The notes: generated by a model not told the origin, from the letters alone. DNA of 33,590 nt from an uncultured Bacteroidales bacterium (GCA_905235445.1 CAJOLJ010000040.1:1-33590); one strand, 5' to 3'; counted from the first letter of the stretch, positions 1-8,844 are shown. Program-made: numbers and translations.

Positions 1-1107
1 ATCATCGATCCCGTCGACGTGGAACTGCTCAAGGCCGAGCTCTCGCCCCAGTACCTGCTGCGGAAGACGAACCGCGCCAACAATGAGCTGTATGTCGTAA
101 CCGCGCAGACTGCCCCCAATGTGCTCAGGGAGATAGGACGCCTGCGTGAGATAGCCTTCCGTGACGGAGGCGGCGGGACGGGGGAGTCCCTGGACCTGGA
201 CAAGTTCGACATGGACCCTGCCTACGGCTACCGCCAGCTTGTCCTGTGGGACCCCGATGCCCAGAAAATAATCGGAGGCTACCGTTTCGTGCTGTGTGAC
301 GAGGCCCTCTTCGACAGGTTCGGCCAGCCCATCCTCACATCCTCCCACATGTTCGAGTTCTCCAGGCGGTTCATCCAGGACTATCTTCCACATTCCATCG
401 AGCTCGGACGTTCTTTCATCGCCCCCGAGTACCAGAGCACCAAGGCCGGGAGCAAGAGCATCTTCGCCCTCGACAACCTCTTCGACGGGGTGATGGCCCT
501 TCTGCTTGCCTACTCCGACAGGATGAGGTATTTCTTCGGGAAGGTCACCATCTACAAGGATTATCCCAAGGAGGGAGTGGACCTCATCATGTACTTCCTG
601 AAGAAGTATTTCGGGGGGAAGGAGAAGATGGTCCGCCAGAGGATACCCGTGAAGATAGATAACCCCAAGAAGTTCAAGAGACTCTTTCAGGGCAACACCT
701 ACAAGGAGAACTACAGGATCCTGAACTCCGAACTCAAGAAGATGGGACTTCACATCCCCCCGCTCGTGAACTCCTATATGAACATGTCCCCGGACATGCT
801 GTACTTCGGCACCGGCATCAACGACGAGTTCTCGGACGTATACGACTCCGCTATCCTGGTGGATAGCCAGACCATGTATCCCGAGAAAATCCAGCGTCAT
901 GTCCAGAGCATGTCCGAGGCCCCCGAGGTCACCCGCACCAGGATGGACAGGATGAAGGGCGGCTTCCGTCGCCTGATCCTGCTCTTCGCGCACGGGCGTG
1001 GCAGGTCCATTCCCATTGACATGCTGGACGAAACTGAGCTGGAAGGCCAGGTCCCTTCCAATGAAGAGGCCACTGACGGGAAAGACACCGAGCAAAACAA
1101 GGACTGA
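1..1107 (+). CDS. GlsB-like N-acyltransferase (5' partial)
   Basis: Resembles the GNAT-fold 'hemolysin-like' acyltransferases, whose Bacteroides member GlsB acylates glycine in glycine-lipid synthesis at the inner membrane. The reading frame is open to the first base of the window, so the GTG at 19 is probably internal and a few N-terminal residues lie outside. Seen: an N-terminal ELLKAEL segment, then REIGRLREIAFRDGGGGTGE, the conserved block preceding the acyl-ACP site, an IELGRSFIAPEYQ block near residues 127-139 and NSYMNMSP near 250. The last 60 or so residues are polar and look like a lineage-specific tail. A HAD gene starts 3 bases after the stop, so the two are probably co-transcribed. 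GlsA, the usual partner O-acyltransferase, is not downstream and could be upstream of the window. The family call is fairly sure; glycine as substrate is inferred. Confidence 0.75.
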   Translation: MIDPVDVELLKAELSPQYLLRKTNRANNELYVVTAQTAPNVLREIGRLREIAFRDGGGGTGESLDLDKFDMDPAYGYRQLVLWDPDAQKIIGGYRFVLCDEALFDRFGQPILTSSHMFEFSRRFIQDYLPHSIELGRSFIAPEYQSTKAGSKSIFALDNLFDGVMALLLAYSDRMRYFFGKVTIYKDYPKEGVDLIMYFLKKYFGGKEKMVRQRIPVKIDNPKKFKRLFQGNTYKENYRILNSELKKMGLHIPPLVNSYMNMSPDMLYFGTGINDEFSDVYDSAILVDSQTMYPEKIQRHVQSMSEAPEVTRTRMDRMKGGFRRLILLFAHGRGRSIPIDMLDETELEGQVPSNEEATDGKDTEQNKD

Positions 1108-1110
1108 GGC

Positions 1111-1716
1111 GTGGGCATACGGAACATCGTATTCGATTTCGGGAGGGTCCTTGTCGACTGGAACCCCCGCTATCTCTTTGACAAGGTTTTCCCCACCGTG
1201 GAGGAGTCCGAGAGGTTCCTCAGGGATATCTGCACCATGGACTGGAATGTCCAGATGGACTGCGGCAAGCCCTATTCGGTGGGTACGGAGGAACTTTCCC
1301 GCCTGTATCCTGAGTGGCGGGAGCAGATCATGCTCTACGACAGCCGCTGGTTCGAGATGATGGGGGATGAGATCCCGGGGATGGAGGTGCTTCTCGAGGA
1401 GATAACGGCCAAGGGCCTTCACCGCTACGGTCTCTCGAACTGGTCGGCCGAGAAGTTCCCGAGGGTGAGGGAGACATATCCCATCTTCCGTCACATGGAG
1501 GGGATGGTTGTGTCGGGGGACGTGAAAGCCATAAAGCCTCACCCCGCCATCTACAGGATCCTCATGGAGAAGTATTCACTCACGCCCGGGGAGTGCCTTT
1601 TCGTCGATGACAACAAGGACAATGTGCAGGGAGCGCTGGATGTAGGGATGAATGCGGTCCTTTTCACTGGCGCAGACGACCTTCGAAAGTACCTTCGTGA
1701 CAACGGGATACTCTAA
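1111..1716 (+). CDS. HAD-family phosphatase, YihX-like
   Basis: Haloacid dehalogenase-superfamily hydrolase of 201 residues, probably a cytosolic phosphatase for a small phosphorylated metabolite. Seen: motif I FDFGRVLVDW with nucleophile Asp9; the usual second Asp is Gly11, as in the YihX-like subgroup. Motif II is LSNWS (Ser109), motif III lysine is in AIKPHP (Lys142), and motif IV is FVDDNKDN (Asp166, Asp167). An alpha-helical cap of about 75 residues lies between motifs I and II, the class I arrangement. The start is a GTG three bases after the upstream stop, so translation is probably coupled to the acyltransferase. YihX of E. coli dephosphorylates alpha-glucose-1-phosphate, but the substrate here cannot be assigned from sequence. 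Confidence 0.8.
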   Translation: MGIRNIVFDFGRVLVDWNPRYLFDKVFPTVEESERFLRDICTMDWNVQMDCGKPYSVGTEELSRLYPEWREQIMLYDSRWFEMMGDEIPGMEVLLEEITAKGLHRYGLSNWSAEKFPRVRETYPIFRHMEGMVVSGDVKAIKPHPAIYRILMEKYSLTPGECLFVDDNKDNVQGALDVGMNAVLFTGADDLRKYLRDNGIL

Positions 1717-1741
1717 CCCTCTTCCCATTCCGCCCGGATAT

Positions 1742-1800
1742 GCCCCCTGTCCTGGGGGGCGAAAAAGAAAAGCCTCGGAAGTTCCGGGGCTTCATTTGTA
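1742..1800. terminator. Paired hairpins between convergent genes
   Basis: Two hairpins stand in series. GCCCCC (1742-1747) pairs with GGGGGC (1755-1760). AAGCCTCGGA pairs with TCCGGGGCTT (about 1770-1792, one G-T pair) and is followed by a short T-rich run; an A-rich stretch precedes it on the other side. The position between a plus-strand gene ending at 1716 and a minus-strand gene ending at 1828 fits a bidirectional terminator. Confidence 0.6.
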
Positions 1801-1827
1801 TTGTGTGCGTCCTTTGGTGGGGCTGCC

Positions 1828-3036
1828 CTACAGGGACTCTCCCCTCAGGAAGGCATCCGTTTCAGCTACACTCTCTTTCGCTCCCTTGACGGCCTCGACC
1901 ACGGTAGCGGGACCTGTCTTGTAGTCCCCGCAGATGAAAACGTCCTTCATATCGTCCAGCGAAGCTCCCCCGAGGATGCTTCCGTCAGGTCTCTCGCTTA
2001 TGGCCACGATCATGGTGTCGTAGGGAATCTCGGTATCGGAACCCTCTATCATCTTTGTGGCTATGGTACCGTCCTCCCTGTAATAGTTCTCGCAGCGACG
2101 AACGGTCGTGAAATACTTCTCTCCCTCGTCGGTCTCCTGGATCCTCATGGCTACAGGCACGCTGAATACCATGAACTTCACCCCGTCGCTCTTCGCGCCC
2201 TGCACTTCCTCATACCCTGCGGGCATGTTCTCGAAAGTCTTCCTGTACACGACCGTGGTGTCATGTCCGGACCTCACAGCTGTCCTTGAGGCATCCATTG
2301 TGACATTTCCCCCGCCGATGACAAGTACCCTGTGGCCGAGCTTGTAGGAAGAAGGATCGGCAAGATAGTCAAGGGCATAGATTACGCTAGGGTTTCCGTC
2401 CTCCCCGGGGACCTTCAGTTTGCGGGGGACCCAGGCCCCGGCGCACAGGATGACTGCGTCGTTGTCCCTTCTGATATCCTCCAGCGGAAGGTCCTTTCCC
2501 ACCCTGACTGACCCGTGGAACTGCACCCCGGCTTTCTGCATGAGGGCCGAGTAGGCGTCGACATACTTGTCGTCGAGGCGAAAGGAAGGTATGCCGTAGC
2601 GGAGCACCCCGCCGGGAAGTGGCATGGCGTCGTACATGACGACATCATGACCCAGTTCCCTGAGTTTGAGGGCGGCCGTGATGCCTGCGGGACCCGCGCC
2701 AACGATGGCGACCCTCTTCCCGGTAGGTTCCCCCACGGGGACGGAGGGGTTCCCCTCGAGGATGTATGGCATGGAGAGTTCCCGCTCGATCTCGTACCAG
2801 CGGATGGCAAGTTTCTTCTTGTTCAGGACGCAGTGCCCGTAGCAGAACTGCTGATAGTCGCAGACCTGGCAAGTGACTGCCGAGAATGGATTGTTGCGGA
2901 AAAGGCCCTCTCGGGCTTCCTGCAGTTTTCCCTCGCGGTAGAGGGCCATGTAAGTGGGGACATCGGTCTTCACCGGGCAGGCCTCCCTGCAGAAGGGACG
3001 GCGGCACAGAAGGCATCTTTGGGCTTCAGGATTCAT
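1828..3036 (-). CDS. GltD-like FAD/Fe-S NAD(P)H oxidoreductase
   Basis: Resembles the small subunit of glutamate synthase and related flavoproteins (NfnB, the N-terminal half of dihydropyrimidine dehydrogenase), which pass electrons between NAD(P)H, FAD and Fe-S clusters. From the chosen ATG (402 residues) the N-terminus carries C8-x2-C11-x4-C16-x3-C20-P and a second group CQVC-x5-C-x3-C, the ligand pattern for two [4Fe-4S] clusters. FAD site: GAGPAGITAA. NAD(P) site: GGGNVTMDASRTAVRSG. No large GltB-type subunit is adjacent, so the partner and true reaction are unknown; it may act with a distant subunit. The frame extends to a TTG at 3084, but a consensus promoter -7 box lies inside that extension, so ATG 3036 is preferred. 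The minus-strand stop faces the paired terminator at 1742-1800. Confidence 0.8.
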   Translation of the reverse strand: MNPEAQRCLLCRRPFCREACPVKTDVPTYMALYREGKLQEAREGLFRNNPFSAVTCQVCDYQQFCYGHCVLNKKKLAIRWYEIERELSMPYILEGNPSVPVGEPTGKRVAIVGAGPAGITAALKLRELGHDVVMYDAMPLPGGVLRYGIPSFRLDDKYVDAYSALMQKAGVQFHGSVRVGKDLPLEDIRRDNDAVILCAGAWVPRKLKVPGEDGNPSVIYALDYLADPSSYKLGHRVLVIGGGNVTMDASRTAVRSGHDTTVVYRKTFENMPAGYEEVQGAKSDGVKFMVFSVPVAMRIQETDEGEKYFTTVRRCENYYREDGTIATKMIEGSDTEIPYDTMIVAISERPDGSILGGASLDDMKDVFICGDYKTGPATVVEAVKGAKESVAETDAFLRGESL

Positions 3037-3072
3037 AAGCGTTGTATATAGTCTGTCAAGTCGTTTCGTCGG

Positions 3073-3080
3073 CAAATATA
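3073..3080 (-). promoter_or_regulatory. -7 box for the GltD-like gene
   Basis: The minus strand reads TATATTTG, an exact match to the Bacteroidales -7 consensus TAnnTTTG, about 37 bases before the ATG at 3036. No clear TTTG -33 element is seen at the right distance. It argues that the in-frame TTG at 3084 is not the translation start. Confidence 0.5.
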
Positions 3081-3174
3081 GCAAATTATCTCTTTATCTC
3101 TGAAAAAGGGAACGAAGGGGGCTTCAGTACACCTTTTACCTGTGCCCAGTATGGGGTGCAACTAGGGTACTGCA

Positions 3175-3187
3175 ACGTTTTAAACGT
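3175..3187. promoter_or_regulatory. 13-bp palindrome upstream of ABC exporter
   Basis: ACGTTT-T-AAACGT is a perfect inverted repeat with one central base. It lies 7 bases before the possible -33 element of the exporter promoter in the divergent spacer 3037-3244. It could be an operator for a dimeric repressor or activator. No regulator gene is adjacent, and the match could be chance. Confidence 0.3.
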
Positions 3188-3193
3188 GCTTCC

Positions 3194-3226
3194 TTGAGCA
3201 TACTTCCTCCTTTTTTCCTAACTTTA
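3194..3226 (+). promoter_or_regulatory. Possible promoter of ABC exporter operon
   Basis: TTG at 3194-3196 and TAACTTTA at 3219-3226 resemble the Bacteroidales -33/-7 pair with one mismatch in the -7 box and a slightly long spacer of 22 bases. It ends 18 bases before the ATG at 3245. Confidence 0.35.
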
Positions 3227-3244
3227 AGACTTTAAGTACACACT

Positions 3245-5035
3245 ATGATAGGAACCATACTCAAACAGGTCCGGCAGTACAGGACGGCAGCCCTGCTGAC
3301 CCCTCTGTGGACGACCCTGGAAGTCATTATGGGTATACTCATTCCCTACATAACCGCATCGATTATCGACAAGGGCATCGGTGCGGGGAACATCGGGGAA
3401 GTGTACCGCTACGGGGCCATCATGATAGGGGTAGCCTTGCTGAGCCTTCTCTTCGGAATCCTTGCGGCGCGTTTCGGGGCTTACTCCTCCTCGGGTCTTG
3501 CCGCGAACCTGCGGGAAGCCATGTACCGCAACATCCAGCGTTTCTCATTCTCGGACATAGACAAGTTCTCGACCGCCGGTCTAGTGACGAGGATGACCAC
3601 CGACGTGAGCAATGTCGAGAGTGCCTTCCAGATGCTCCTGCGAACTTCCTTCAGGGCGCCGCTGAACATGATATCGGCACTGTTCATGTGCTTTTTCATC
3701 AACGGGAGCATGTCGGTCGTGTTCCTTGTCGCCATGGGGATCCTCATCGTTTTCCTCTCCATCATTATCGGAAGGGCGGTGAAGCTCTTCCGCCAGGTCT
3801 TCCTCCGTTATGACGACCTCAATGCGGTGGTGCAGGAGAACATCTCGGGCATACGGGAGGTCAAGGCTTTCGTGAGGGAGAAGGAACAGGGAGACCTTTT
3901 CGACAAGGCGGCCACGGCACTGTACAAACTTAATGTGAAGACGGAGAGCCTTATGGCTCTGAACCATCCAGTGATGAACCTCGTCTCCAACGGCAGCATC
4001 ATCGCAATAAGCTGGCTCGGAGCGCATTTCATTGTTGGCGGGACCCTCACTACAGGTCAGCTCACCTCCCTTTTCAGCTACGTCATGACGATCCTCTCCT
4101 CCCTTATGATGCTCTCCATGATCATCGTCCAGCTCACCCAGAGCTTCGCCTCCGGAAGCAGGATTGCCGAGGTCATCGAGGAGGTGCCCGACATGGAGGG
4201 TCCGGAAAAGCCTTTCGGGGAGGTCCCGGACGGGAGGATAGATTTCGAGGGAGTGTCTTTCAGCTACTCCGAGGGAGGGGCTTACGCCCTCTCTGACATA
4301 GACCTTCACATTTCATCCGGGGAGACTGTCGGGGTCATCGGCGGCACCGGATGCGGGAAGTCGACCCTCGGCAGCCTAATCTGCAGGCTGTACGACACGA
4401 CAAAGGGCAAGGTGAAAGTCGGCGGGGTGGATGTCAGGGACTATGACCTCTCGACTCTTCGCCGCAGCGTCGCAGTTGTCCTCCAGAAGAGCACCCTTTT
4501 CTCGGGCACGGTGCTCGAGAACCTGCGCTGGGGCAGGGAGGACGCCACCCAGGAGGAATGCATAGAGGCCTGCAGGACAGCAAGCGCGGATGATTTCATA
4601 AGGGAGATGCCACATGGCTACGACTCCTTCCTGGAGCAGGGAGGGGCCAACCTCTCCGGTGGGCAGAGGCAGAGGATATGCCTTGCCAGGACGCTTCTAT
4701 GCCGCCCCAAGGTGCTGGTCATCGACGATGCCACATCGGCGGTCGACTCGGCCACTGACGCCGCCATCAGGGGCGCCCTGGCCGGAAACATGCCCGGGGT
4801 TACCAAGATCATAATATCCCAGAGGATTCTCTCCATCCTGGAGGCGGACAGGATAATAGTGATGGAAGGCGGAAAGATAAGTGACATCGGTACGCACGAA
4901 CAGCTCCTCGCCTCCAGTCCCATCTACCGCGACATCTTCCAGATGCAGACTTCCGGCGGCGAGGGAGACTTCGACGACTCCTCGGCCATCGCATCAGCCC
5001 TCTCCCTCAAACCTTCAAATCCCCTTAAGTCATGA
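3245..5035 (+). CDS. ABC exporter half, degenerate ATPase (TM287/BmrC-like)
   Basis: Type IV ABC exporter half-transporter of 596 residues in the inner membrane: six transmembrane helices over about residues 1-300, then a nucleotide-binding domain. Seen: Walker A GGTGCGKST (about 366-374) and a canonical signature NLSGGQRQR. Walker B ends IDDATSAVD, so the catalytic Glu is replaced by Asp, and the switch His is replaced by Gln in IISQRI (about residue 526). These changes mark the degenerate subunit of heterodimeric exporters such as TM287/288, BmrCD and LmrCD. The start codon of the partner overlaps the stop codon here (ATGA), giving tight coupling. Substrates of such pairs include drugs, lipids and peptides; none can be named here. 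Confidence 0.92.
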   Translation: MIGTILKQVRQYRTAALLTPLWTTLEVIMGILIPYITASIIDKGIGAGNIGEVYRYGAIMIGVALLSLLFGILAARFGAYSSSGLAANLREAMYRNIQRFSFSDIDKFSTAGLVTRMTTDVSNVESAFQMLLRTSFRAPLNMISALFMCFFINGSMSVVFLVAMGILIVFLSIIIGRAVKLFRQVFLRYDDLNAVVQENISGIREVKAFVREKEQGDLFDKAATALYKLNVKTESLMALNHPVMNLVSNGSIIAISWLGAHFIVGGTLTTGQLTSLFSYVMTILSSLMMLSMIIVQLTQSFASGSRIAEVIEEVPDMEGPEKPFGEVPDGRIDFEGVSFSYSEGGAYALSDIDLHISSGETVGVIGGTGCGKSTLGSLICRLYDTTKGKVKVGGVDVRDYDLSTLRRSVAVVLQKSTLFSGTVLENLRWGREDATQEECIEACRTASADDFIREMPHGYDSFLEQGGANLSGGQRQRICLARTLLCRPKVLVIDDATSAVDSATDAAIRGALAGNMPGVTKIIISQRILSILEADRIIVMEGGKISDIGTHEQLLASSPIYRDIFQMQTSGGEGDFDDSSAIASALSLKPSNPLKS

Positions 5036-6984
5036 GCCCGCAATTTCCAGGAACAGGCAGAGGTCCCGGGAACGGCCCCCGGGGAGGTGGCGGAGCCACT
5101 TTCAAGGACCTGCGCAACATAGGGACGGTCAAGCGGCTGCTTTCCTACGTGCTGAAAAACTACAAGTGGTACATTGTGACGGTGCTCGTGTGCATCGTGA
5201 TCTCATCCCTCACGAGCCTCGCTTCCTCACTCTTCACCCGTACCCTCATAGATGACTACATACTCCCGCTCGTGGACAAAGGCGAGGCGGCGGCGGACTA
5301 TGGTCCCCTTGCCGTGGCCCTTTTCAAGCTGGGGGCGATAATCCTTGGGGGTGCCATAGCCGGCTACCTATATAACTTCCTCATGGTGAAAGTGGGGCAG
5401 GGGACAATGAAAGCCCTCAGGGACGATCTTTTCCACCATATGGAGAAGCTTCCGCTCTCATATTTCGACTCCCGCTCCCATGGGGACATGATGTCCGTCT
5501 ACACAAATGACATCGATACTCTCCGTCAGGTAATAGGAAACACAATCCCTCGTCTCTTCCAGTCCATAATCACCATCGTGGCCACTTTCGTCAGCATGGT
5601 GGTACTTAGCATCCCGCTTTCCCTCATATCGGTCCTTGTCGCGGTGGGCATATTCTACACGACCACATACCTTGGCCGCCTCTCCAAGAAATACTTTGTC
5701 CAGAGGCAGGAGAGCCTCGGAGTGGTGAACGGGTTCATCGAGGAGATGGTGTCGGGACAGAAAGTGGTAAAAGTCTATTGCCATGAGAATAAGGCAATGG
5801 AGCAGTTCTCCGCCATTAACGAGAGCCTCCGCTCCAGTGTCTACAATGCGAACAAGATCGGGGGCATCATAATGCCTATCAATTCCAACCTCGGGGAGTT
5901 CGCCTATGTGCTCCTGGCCATAGTCGGTGCTGCCATCGCCCTCGGAGGAAGCGACCTGTTCATCCTCGGGGGACTGGACGGCGCCGCCCTCACCATAGGT
6001 ACCCTCGTATCCTTCCTCACCCTGCAGAGAAGTTTCACGAGACCTGTGTCGCAGATTTCCAACGAAATCAATTCCATAGTGATGGCATCCGCGGGGACGG
6101 ACCGCCTCTACGGCATGCTCGATGCCCCCTCCGAGGAGGACTGCGGGGACACGACCCTCGTTGATATCGAGATGCATGATGGGCAGCCCACCGAAGTCTC
6201 CGCCCGCACGGGCCAGTGGGCTTGGAAGGGAAGTGACGGTACCCTCACCCCGCTCCTCGGGGAGGTGTCCCTGCAGGATGTGGACTTCTCCTACGTGAAA
6301 GGCAAACAGGTGCTTACCGACATTACCCTTACCGCCTATCCAGGGCAGAAGATAGCCTTTGTCGGAGGGACCGGGGCAGGGAAGACCACCATCATCAACC
6401 TCATTAACCGCTTCTACGAGATAGAGGACGGGAAGATAACATATGACGGGATAGACGTGAAGGACATAGCGAAGGAGTCGCTGCGGCGTTCCCTCGGGAT
6501 AGTCCTCCAGCAGACGCACCTTTTCAGCGGGACCGTCTTGGATAACATCCGTTTCGGAAGGCCGGACGCCACCGATGAGGAGTGCATCCAGGCTGCCGAG
6601 CTGGTATGCGCAGATCCTTTCATAAGACGTCTTCCGGAAGGGTACGACACACTCCTGAACGCGGACGGGGGCAACCTCTCCCAGGGAGAGAGGCAGCTTC
6701 TCTCCATTGCCAGGGCCGCCGTCGCCAACCCTCCCGTACTCATCCTCGACGAGGCTACGTCCTCCATCGACACCAGGACGGAAAAGCTCATCCAGCAGGG
6801 CATGGATTCCCTGATGAAGGGAAGGACAACATTCGTGATAGCCCACAGGCTGTCCACCGTCCAGAACGCGGACTACATCATGGTCCTGGACCATGGGAAG
6901 ATAATAGAGAGGGGGAAGCATTTCGAGCTGCTTGACCTAAGGGGCAAGTATTATGAACTGTACACAGGAAACCAGATCACATAG
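5032..6984 (+). CDS. ABC exporter half, consensus ATPase (TM288/BmrD-like)
   Basis: Partner of the preceding half-transporter, 650 residues. A Gly/Pro-rich N-terminal tail of about 30 residues precedes six membrane helices (to about residue 345). A roughly 60-residue linker follows, and then the nucleotide-binding domain. Walker A is GGTGAGKTT (about 445-453), Walker B is VLILDEATSSID with the catalytic Glu present, and the switch His is in IAHRLST (about 604). The signature is LSQGE rather than LSGGQ. In a heterodimer it would therefore complete the degenerate site, while this subunit's own Walker motifs pair with the canonical LSGGQ of the partner to form the one hydrolytic site. The arrangement matches TM288-type proteins. 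The ATGA overlap with the upstream stop supports equimolar production. Confidence 0.93.
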   Translation: MSPQFPGTGRGPGNGPRGGGGATFKDLRNIGTVKRLLSYVLKNYKWYIVTVLVCIVISSLTSLASSLFTRTLIDDYILPLVDKGEAAADYGPLAVALFKLGAIILGGAIAGYLYNFLMVKVGQGTMKALRDDLFHHMEKLPLSYFDSRSHGDMMSVYTNDIDTLRQVIGNTIPRLFQSIITIVATFVSMVVLSIPLSLISVLVAVGIFYTTTYLGRLSKKYFVQRQESLGVVNGFIEEMVSGQKVVKVYCHENKAMEQFSAINESLRSSVYNANKIGGIIMPINSNLGEFAYVLLAIVGAAIALGGSDLFILGGLDGAALTIGTLVSFLTLQRSFTRPVSQISNEINSIVMASAGTDRLYGMLDAPSEEDCGDTTLVDIEMHDGQPTEVSARTGQWAWKGSDGTLTPLLGEVSLQDVDFSYVKGKQVLTDITLTAYPGQKIAFVGGTGAGKTTIINLINRFYEIEDGKITYDGIDVKDIAKESLRRSLGIVLQQTHLFSGTVLDNIRFGRPDATDEECIQAAELVCADPFIRRLPEGYDTLLNADGGNLSQGERQLLSIARAAVANPPVLILDEATSSIDTRTEKLIQQGMDSLMKGRTTFVIAHRLSTVQNADYIMVLDHGKIIERGKHFELLDLRGKYYELYTGNQIT

Positions 6985-7069
6985 CTCCTCGAGGGATGCT
7001 TAAGTCTTGCTCGCAACTATAGTGACAACAATATTCCCAATAAACACACACATACACCAAGGATTTATC

Positions 7070-8746
7070 ATGAAAAGACAGGATTTTCTTGTATTTTCCC
7101 TTCTTGGGGCCATGTGCCTCACAGGGACCCTTTTCACTTCCTGTTCCTCCTCGGGGGAGGGCAAGGACATCACTCTGCAGGTAAAGACTCTCGCCGGTAC
7201 CGTTGAGGGGACCGAGAAAGACGGGGTGAAGTTCTTCCTCGGGGTTCCCTTCGCCGAGGCTCCCGTCGGGGAGCTCCGCTGGAAGGCGCCCCAACCGCTC
7301 CAGCCCTGGAAGGGAGTAAAGGAGACCAAGGCATTCGGCAACGACCCCATGCAGCCCAGCATCTTCGGGGACATGGCATTCAGGGGCCCCGCCAAGAGCG
7401 AGGACTGCCTCTACCTGAACATCTGGACCCCGGCCAAGAAGGACAACGAGGGCCTTCCTGTCCTGATCTACTTCAATGGGGGAGGACTCATGGCCGGAAG
7501 CGGTTCGGAACCCCGTTACGACGGCGAGGCCATCGCCCGTGAAGGGGTCATCGGGGTTACCGCCAACTACAGGGAAGGGATCTTCGGATTCATTGCCCAT
7601 CCCGACCTTACCGAAGAGAGTCCCTACAAGGGAAGCGGCAACTACGGCTTCCTCGACCAGGTCGCTGCCATCAAGTGGGTGAAGGACAACATCAAGGCTT
7701 TCGGCGGGGATCCCGGCAGGATAACCATCGTGGGGGAGAGCGCAGGTTCATTCTCGGTGTCCCTCCTTATGGCCTCACCCCTGTCCAAGGGTGACATTGC
7801 CGGGGCCATGCTTTCCTCCGGTGCGGAGGTCATGCCCTACGCAGCAGTTCCCCTCGCCGAGGCCGAGGCCCAGGGGAAGGCCCTTCTTGAAAGCAAGGCC
7901 CTTGGGAGCATAGCTGACGCCAGGAAGGTCGGCGCTGACCAGCTCCAGGCCATGCTCCCTCCCCGCGGAATGGCGAACGTCGTCCTTGACGGTTACTTCA
8001 TGAAGGAGAGCGCGGACGAGGTGTTCAGCAAGGGAGAGCAGGCCCAGGTGCCGCTCCTTGCGGGATGGAACTCCCAGGAGGGAAATCCGCTCCAGTCACT
8101 TCGCGGTGTCGCTCCCACCGTGGCCAACTACAAGAAGGCCATGAAGGGGACTTTCGGGGAAATGACCGATGAGATATTCCAGGCCTACGGCATCCTCAAG
8201 GACGAGGACGTCCTGAGCCAGAAAGGGGTGGACCTCGCTTCCGACCTCTTCACCGGGTTCCCGACCTGGAAGACCTGCGACTATCATGTCCTGTACAGCG
8301 ACTGTCCTGTCTACCGCTACAAGTACATGCACCCAAGGCCCCAGGTGTCCGCCAAGATGGGGGATATGGTAGGTGCCCTGGCCGGCGGGGTCAGGAAGAT
8401 GACTGAGGAGGAGCGCAGGGCCGAGGCCGCCCGTCCGAAGGTGGTTCCCGGTGCCGTGCACTCAGCGGACATCGAGTATGCTATGGGCAACCTCGCCACG
8501 AACGAGTACTACGAGTGGAACGAGGATGACTATGCCATATCCGAGCTGTTCCTCTCCTACTATGCCAACTTCTGCAAGAGCGGCAACCCCAACGGGGAGA
8601 ACCTTCCCAAGTGGGACCCCATCACAAAGGAGAACAGGGACAGTGCCCCTGTCCTTCACATAGACACCCAGACCCTCCAGGTCCAGGATCCCGCTAGGGA
8701 GAATGCATACAGGACCCTCGAGAAGTTCTATCTTTCCCGCAAATAG
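7070..8746 (+). CDS. Type-B carboxylesterase lipoprotein
   Basis: Exported alpha/beta-hydrolase of 558 residues in the cholinesterase/carboxylesterase (COesterase) family. The ATG at 7070 is chosen because it begins a lipoprotein signal (basic start, hydrophobic core, lipobox ending at Cys25 in LFTSCSSS); the frame also runs upstream to 7007. Seen: the family N-terminal block GVPFAEAPVGELRW, then EDCLYLNIWTP. The nucleophile is Ser224 in GESAG, the acid residue is probably Glu337 in NSQEG, and the base is His464 in GAVHSADIEY. The oxyanion loop is NGGGL where most members have HGGGF. It should cleave ester groups at the cell envelope, perhaps from plant or host compounds; the substrate is unknown. 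It starts 85 bases after the ABC exporter and may be read with it or from its own promoter, which was not identified. Confidence 0.88.
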   Translation: MKRQDFLVFSLLGAMCLTGTLFTSCSSSGEGKDITLQVKTLAGTVEGTEKDGVKFFLGVPFAEAPVGELRWKAPQPLQPWKGVKETKAFGNDPMQPSIFGDMAFRGPAKSEDCLYLNIWTPAKKDNEGLPVLIYFNGGGLMAGSGSEPRYDGEAIAREGVIGVTANYREGIFGFIAHPDLTEESPYKGSGNYGFLDQVAAIKWVKDNIKAFGGDPGRITIVGESAGSFSVSLLMASPLSKGDIAGAMLSSGAEVMPYAAVPLAEAEAQGKALLESKALGSIADARKVGADQLQAMLPPRGMANVVLDGYFMKESADEVFSKGEQAQVPLLAGWNSQEGNPLQSLRGVAPTVANYKKAMKGTFGEMTDEIFQAYGILKDEDVLSQKGVDLASDLFTGFPTWKTCDYHVLYSDCPVYRYKYMHPRPQVSAKMGDMVGALAGGVRKMTEEERRAEAARPKVVPGAVHSADIEYAMGNLATNEYYEWNEDDYAISELFLSYYANFCKSGNPNGENLPKWDPITKENRDSAPVLHIDTQTLQVQDPARENAYRTLEKFYLSRK

Positions 8747-8770
8747 TTCCGCCTTCCCTTTGAAACAACT

Positions 8771-8820
8771 CAGCCACCCTTTCCCCTCAGCTGGGAAGAA
8801 GGTGGCTGTCTTCATTTTAC
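8771..8820. terminator. Terminator, bidirectional
   Basis: CAGCCACC (8771-8778) pairs perfectly with GGTGGCTG (8801-8808), followed by a T-rich run TCTTCATTTT. It lies between the end of the carboxylesterase gene at 8746 and the end of the converging minus-strand gene at 8845. Confidence 0.7.
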
Positions 8821-8844
8821 CGTCCCCAGGAAGGGGAGAGTGCG

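Noticed and set aside
3037..3084. TTG start of the GltD-like gene at 3084
   Set aside because: An exact -7 promoter box lies at 3080-3073, inside the extension, and the cluster-binding Cys region begins after ATG 3036.
5458..6921. 487-codon open frame on the minus strand antisense to the second ABC subunit
   Set aside because: It mirrors the codon pattern of a clear ABC exporter gene, has no recognisable domain and is a by-product of high GC content.
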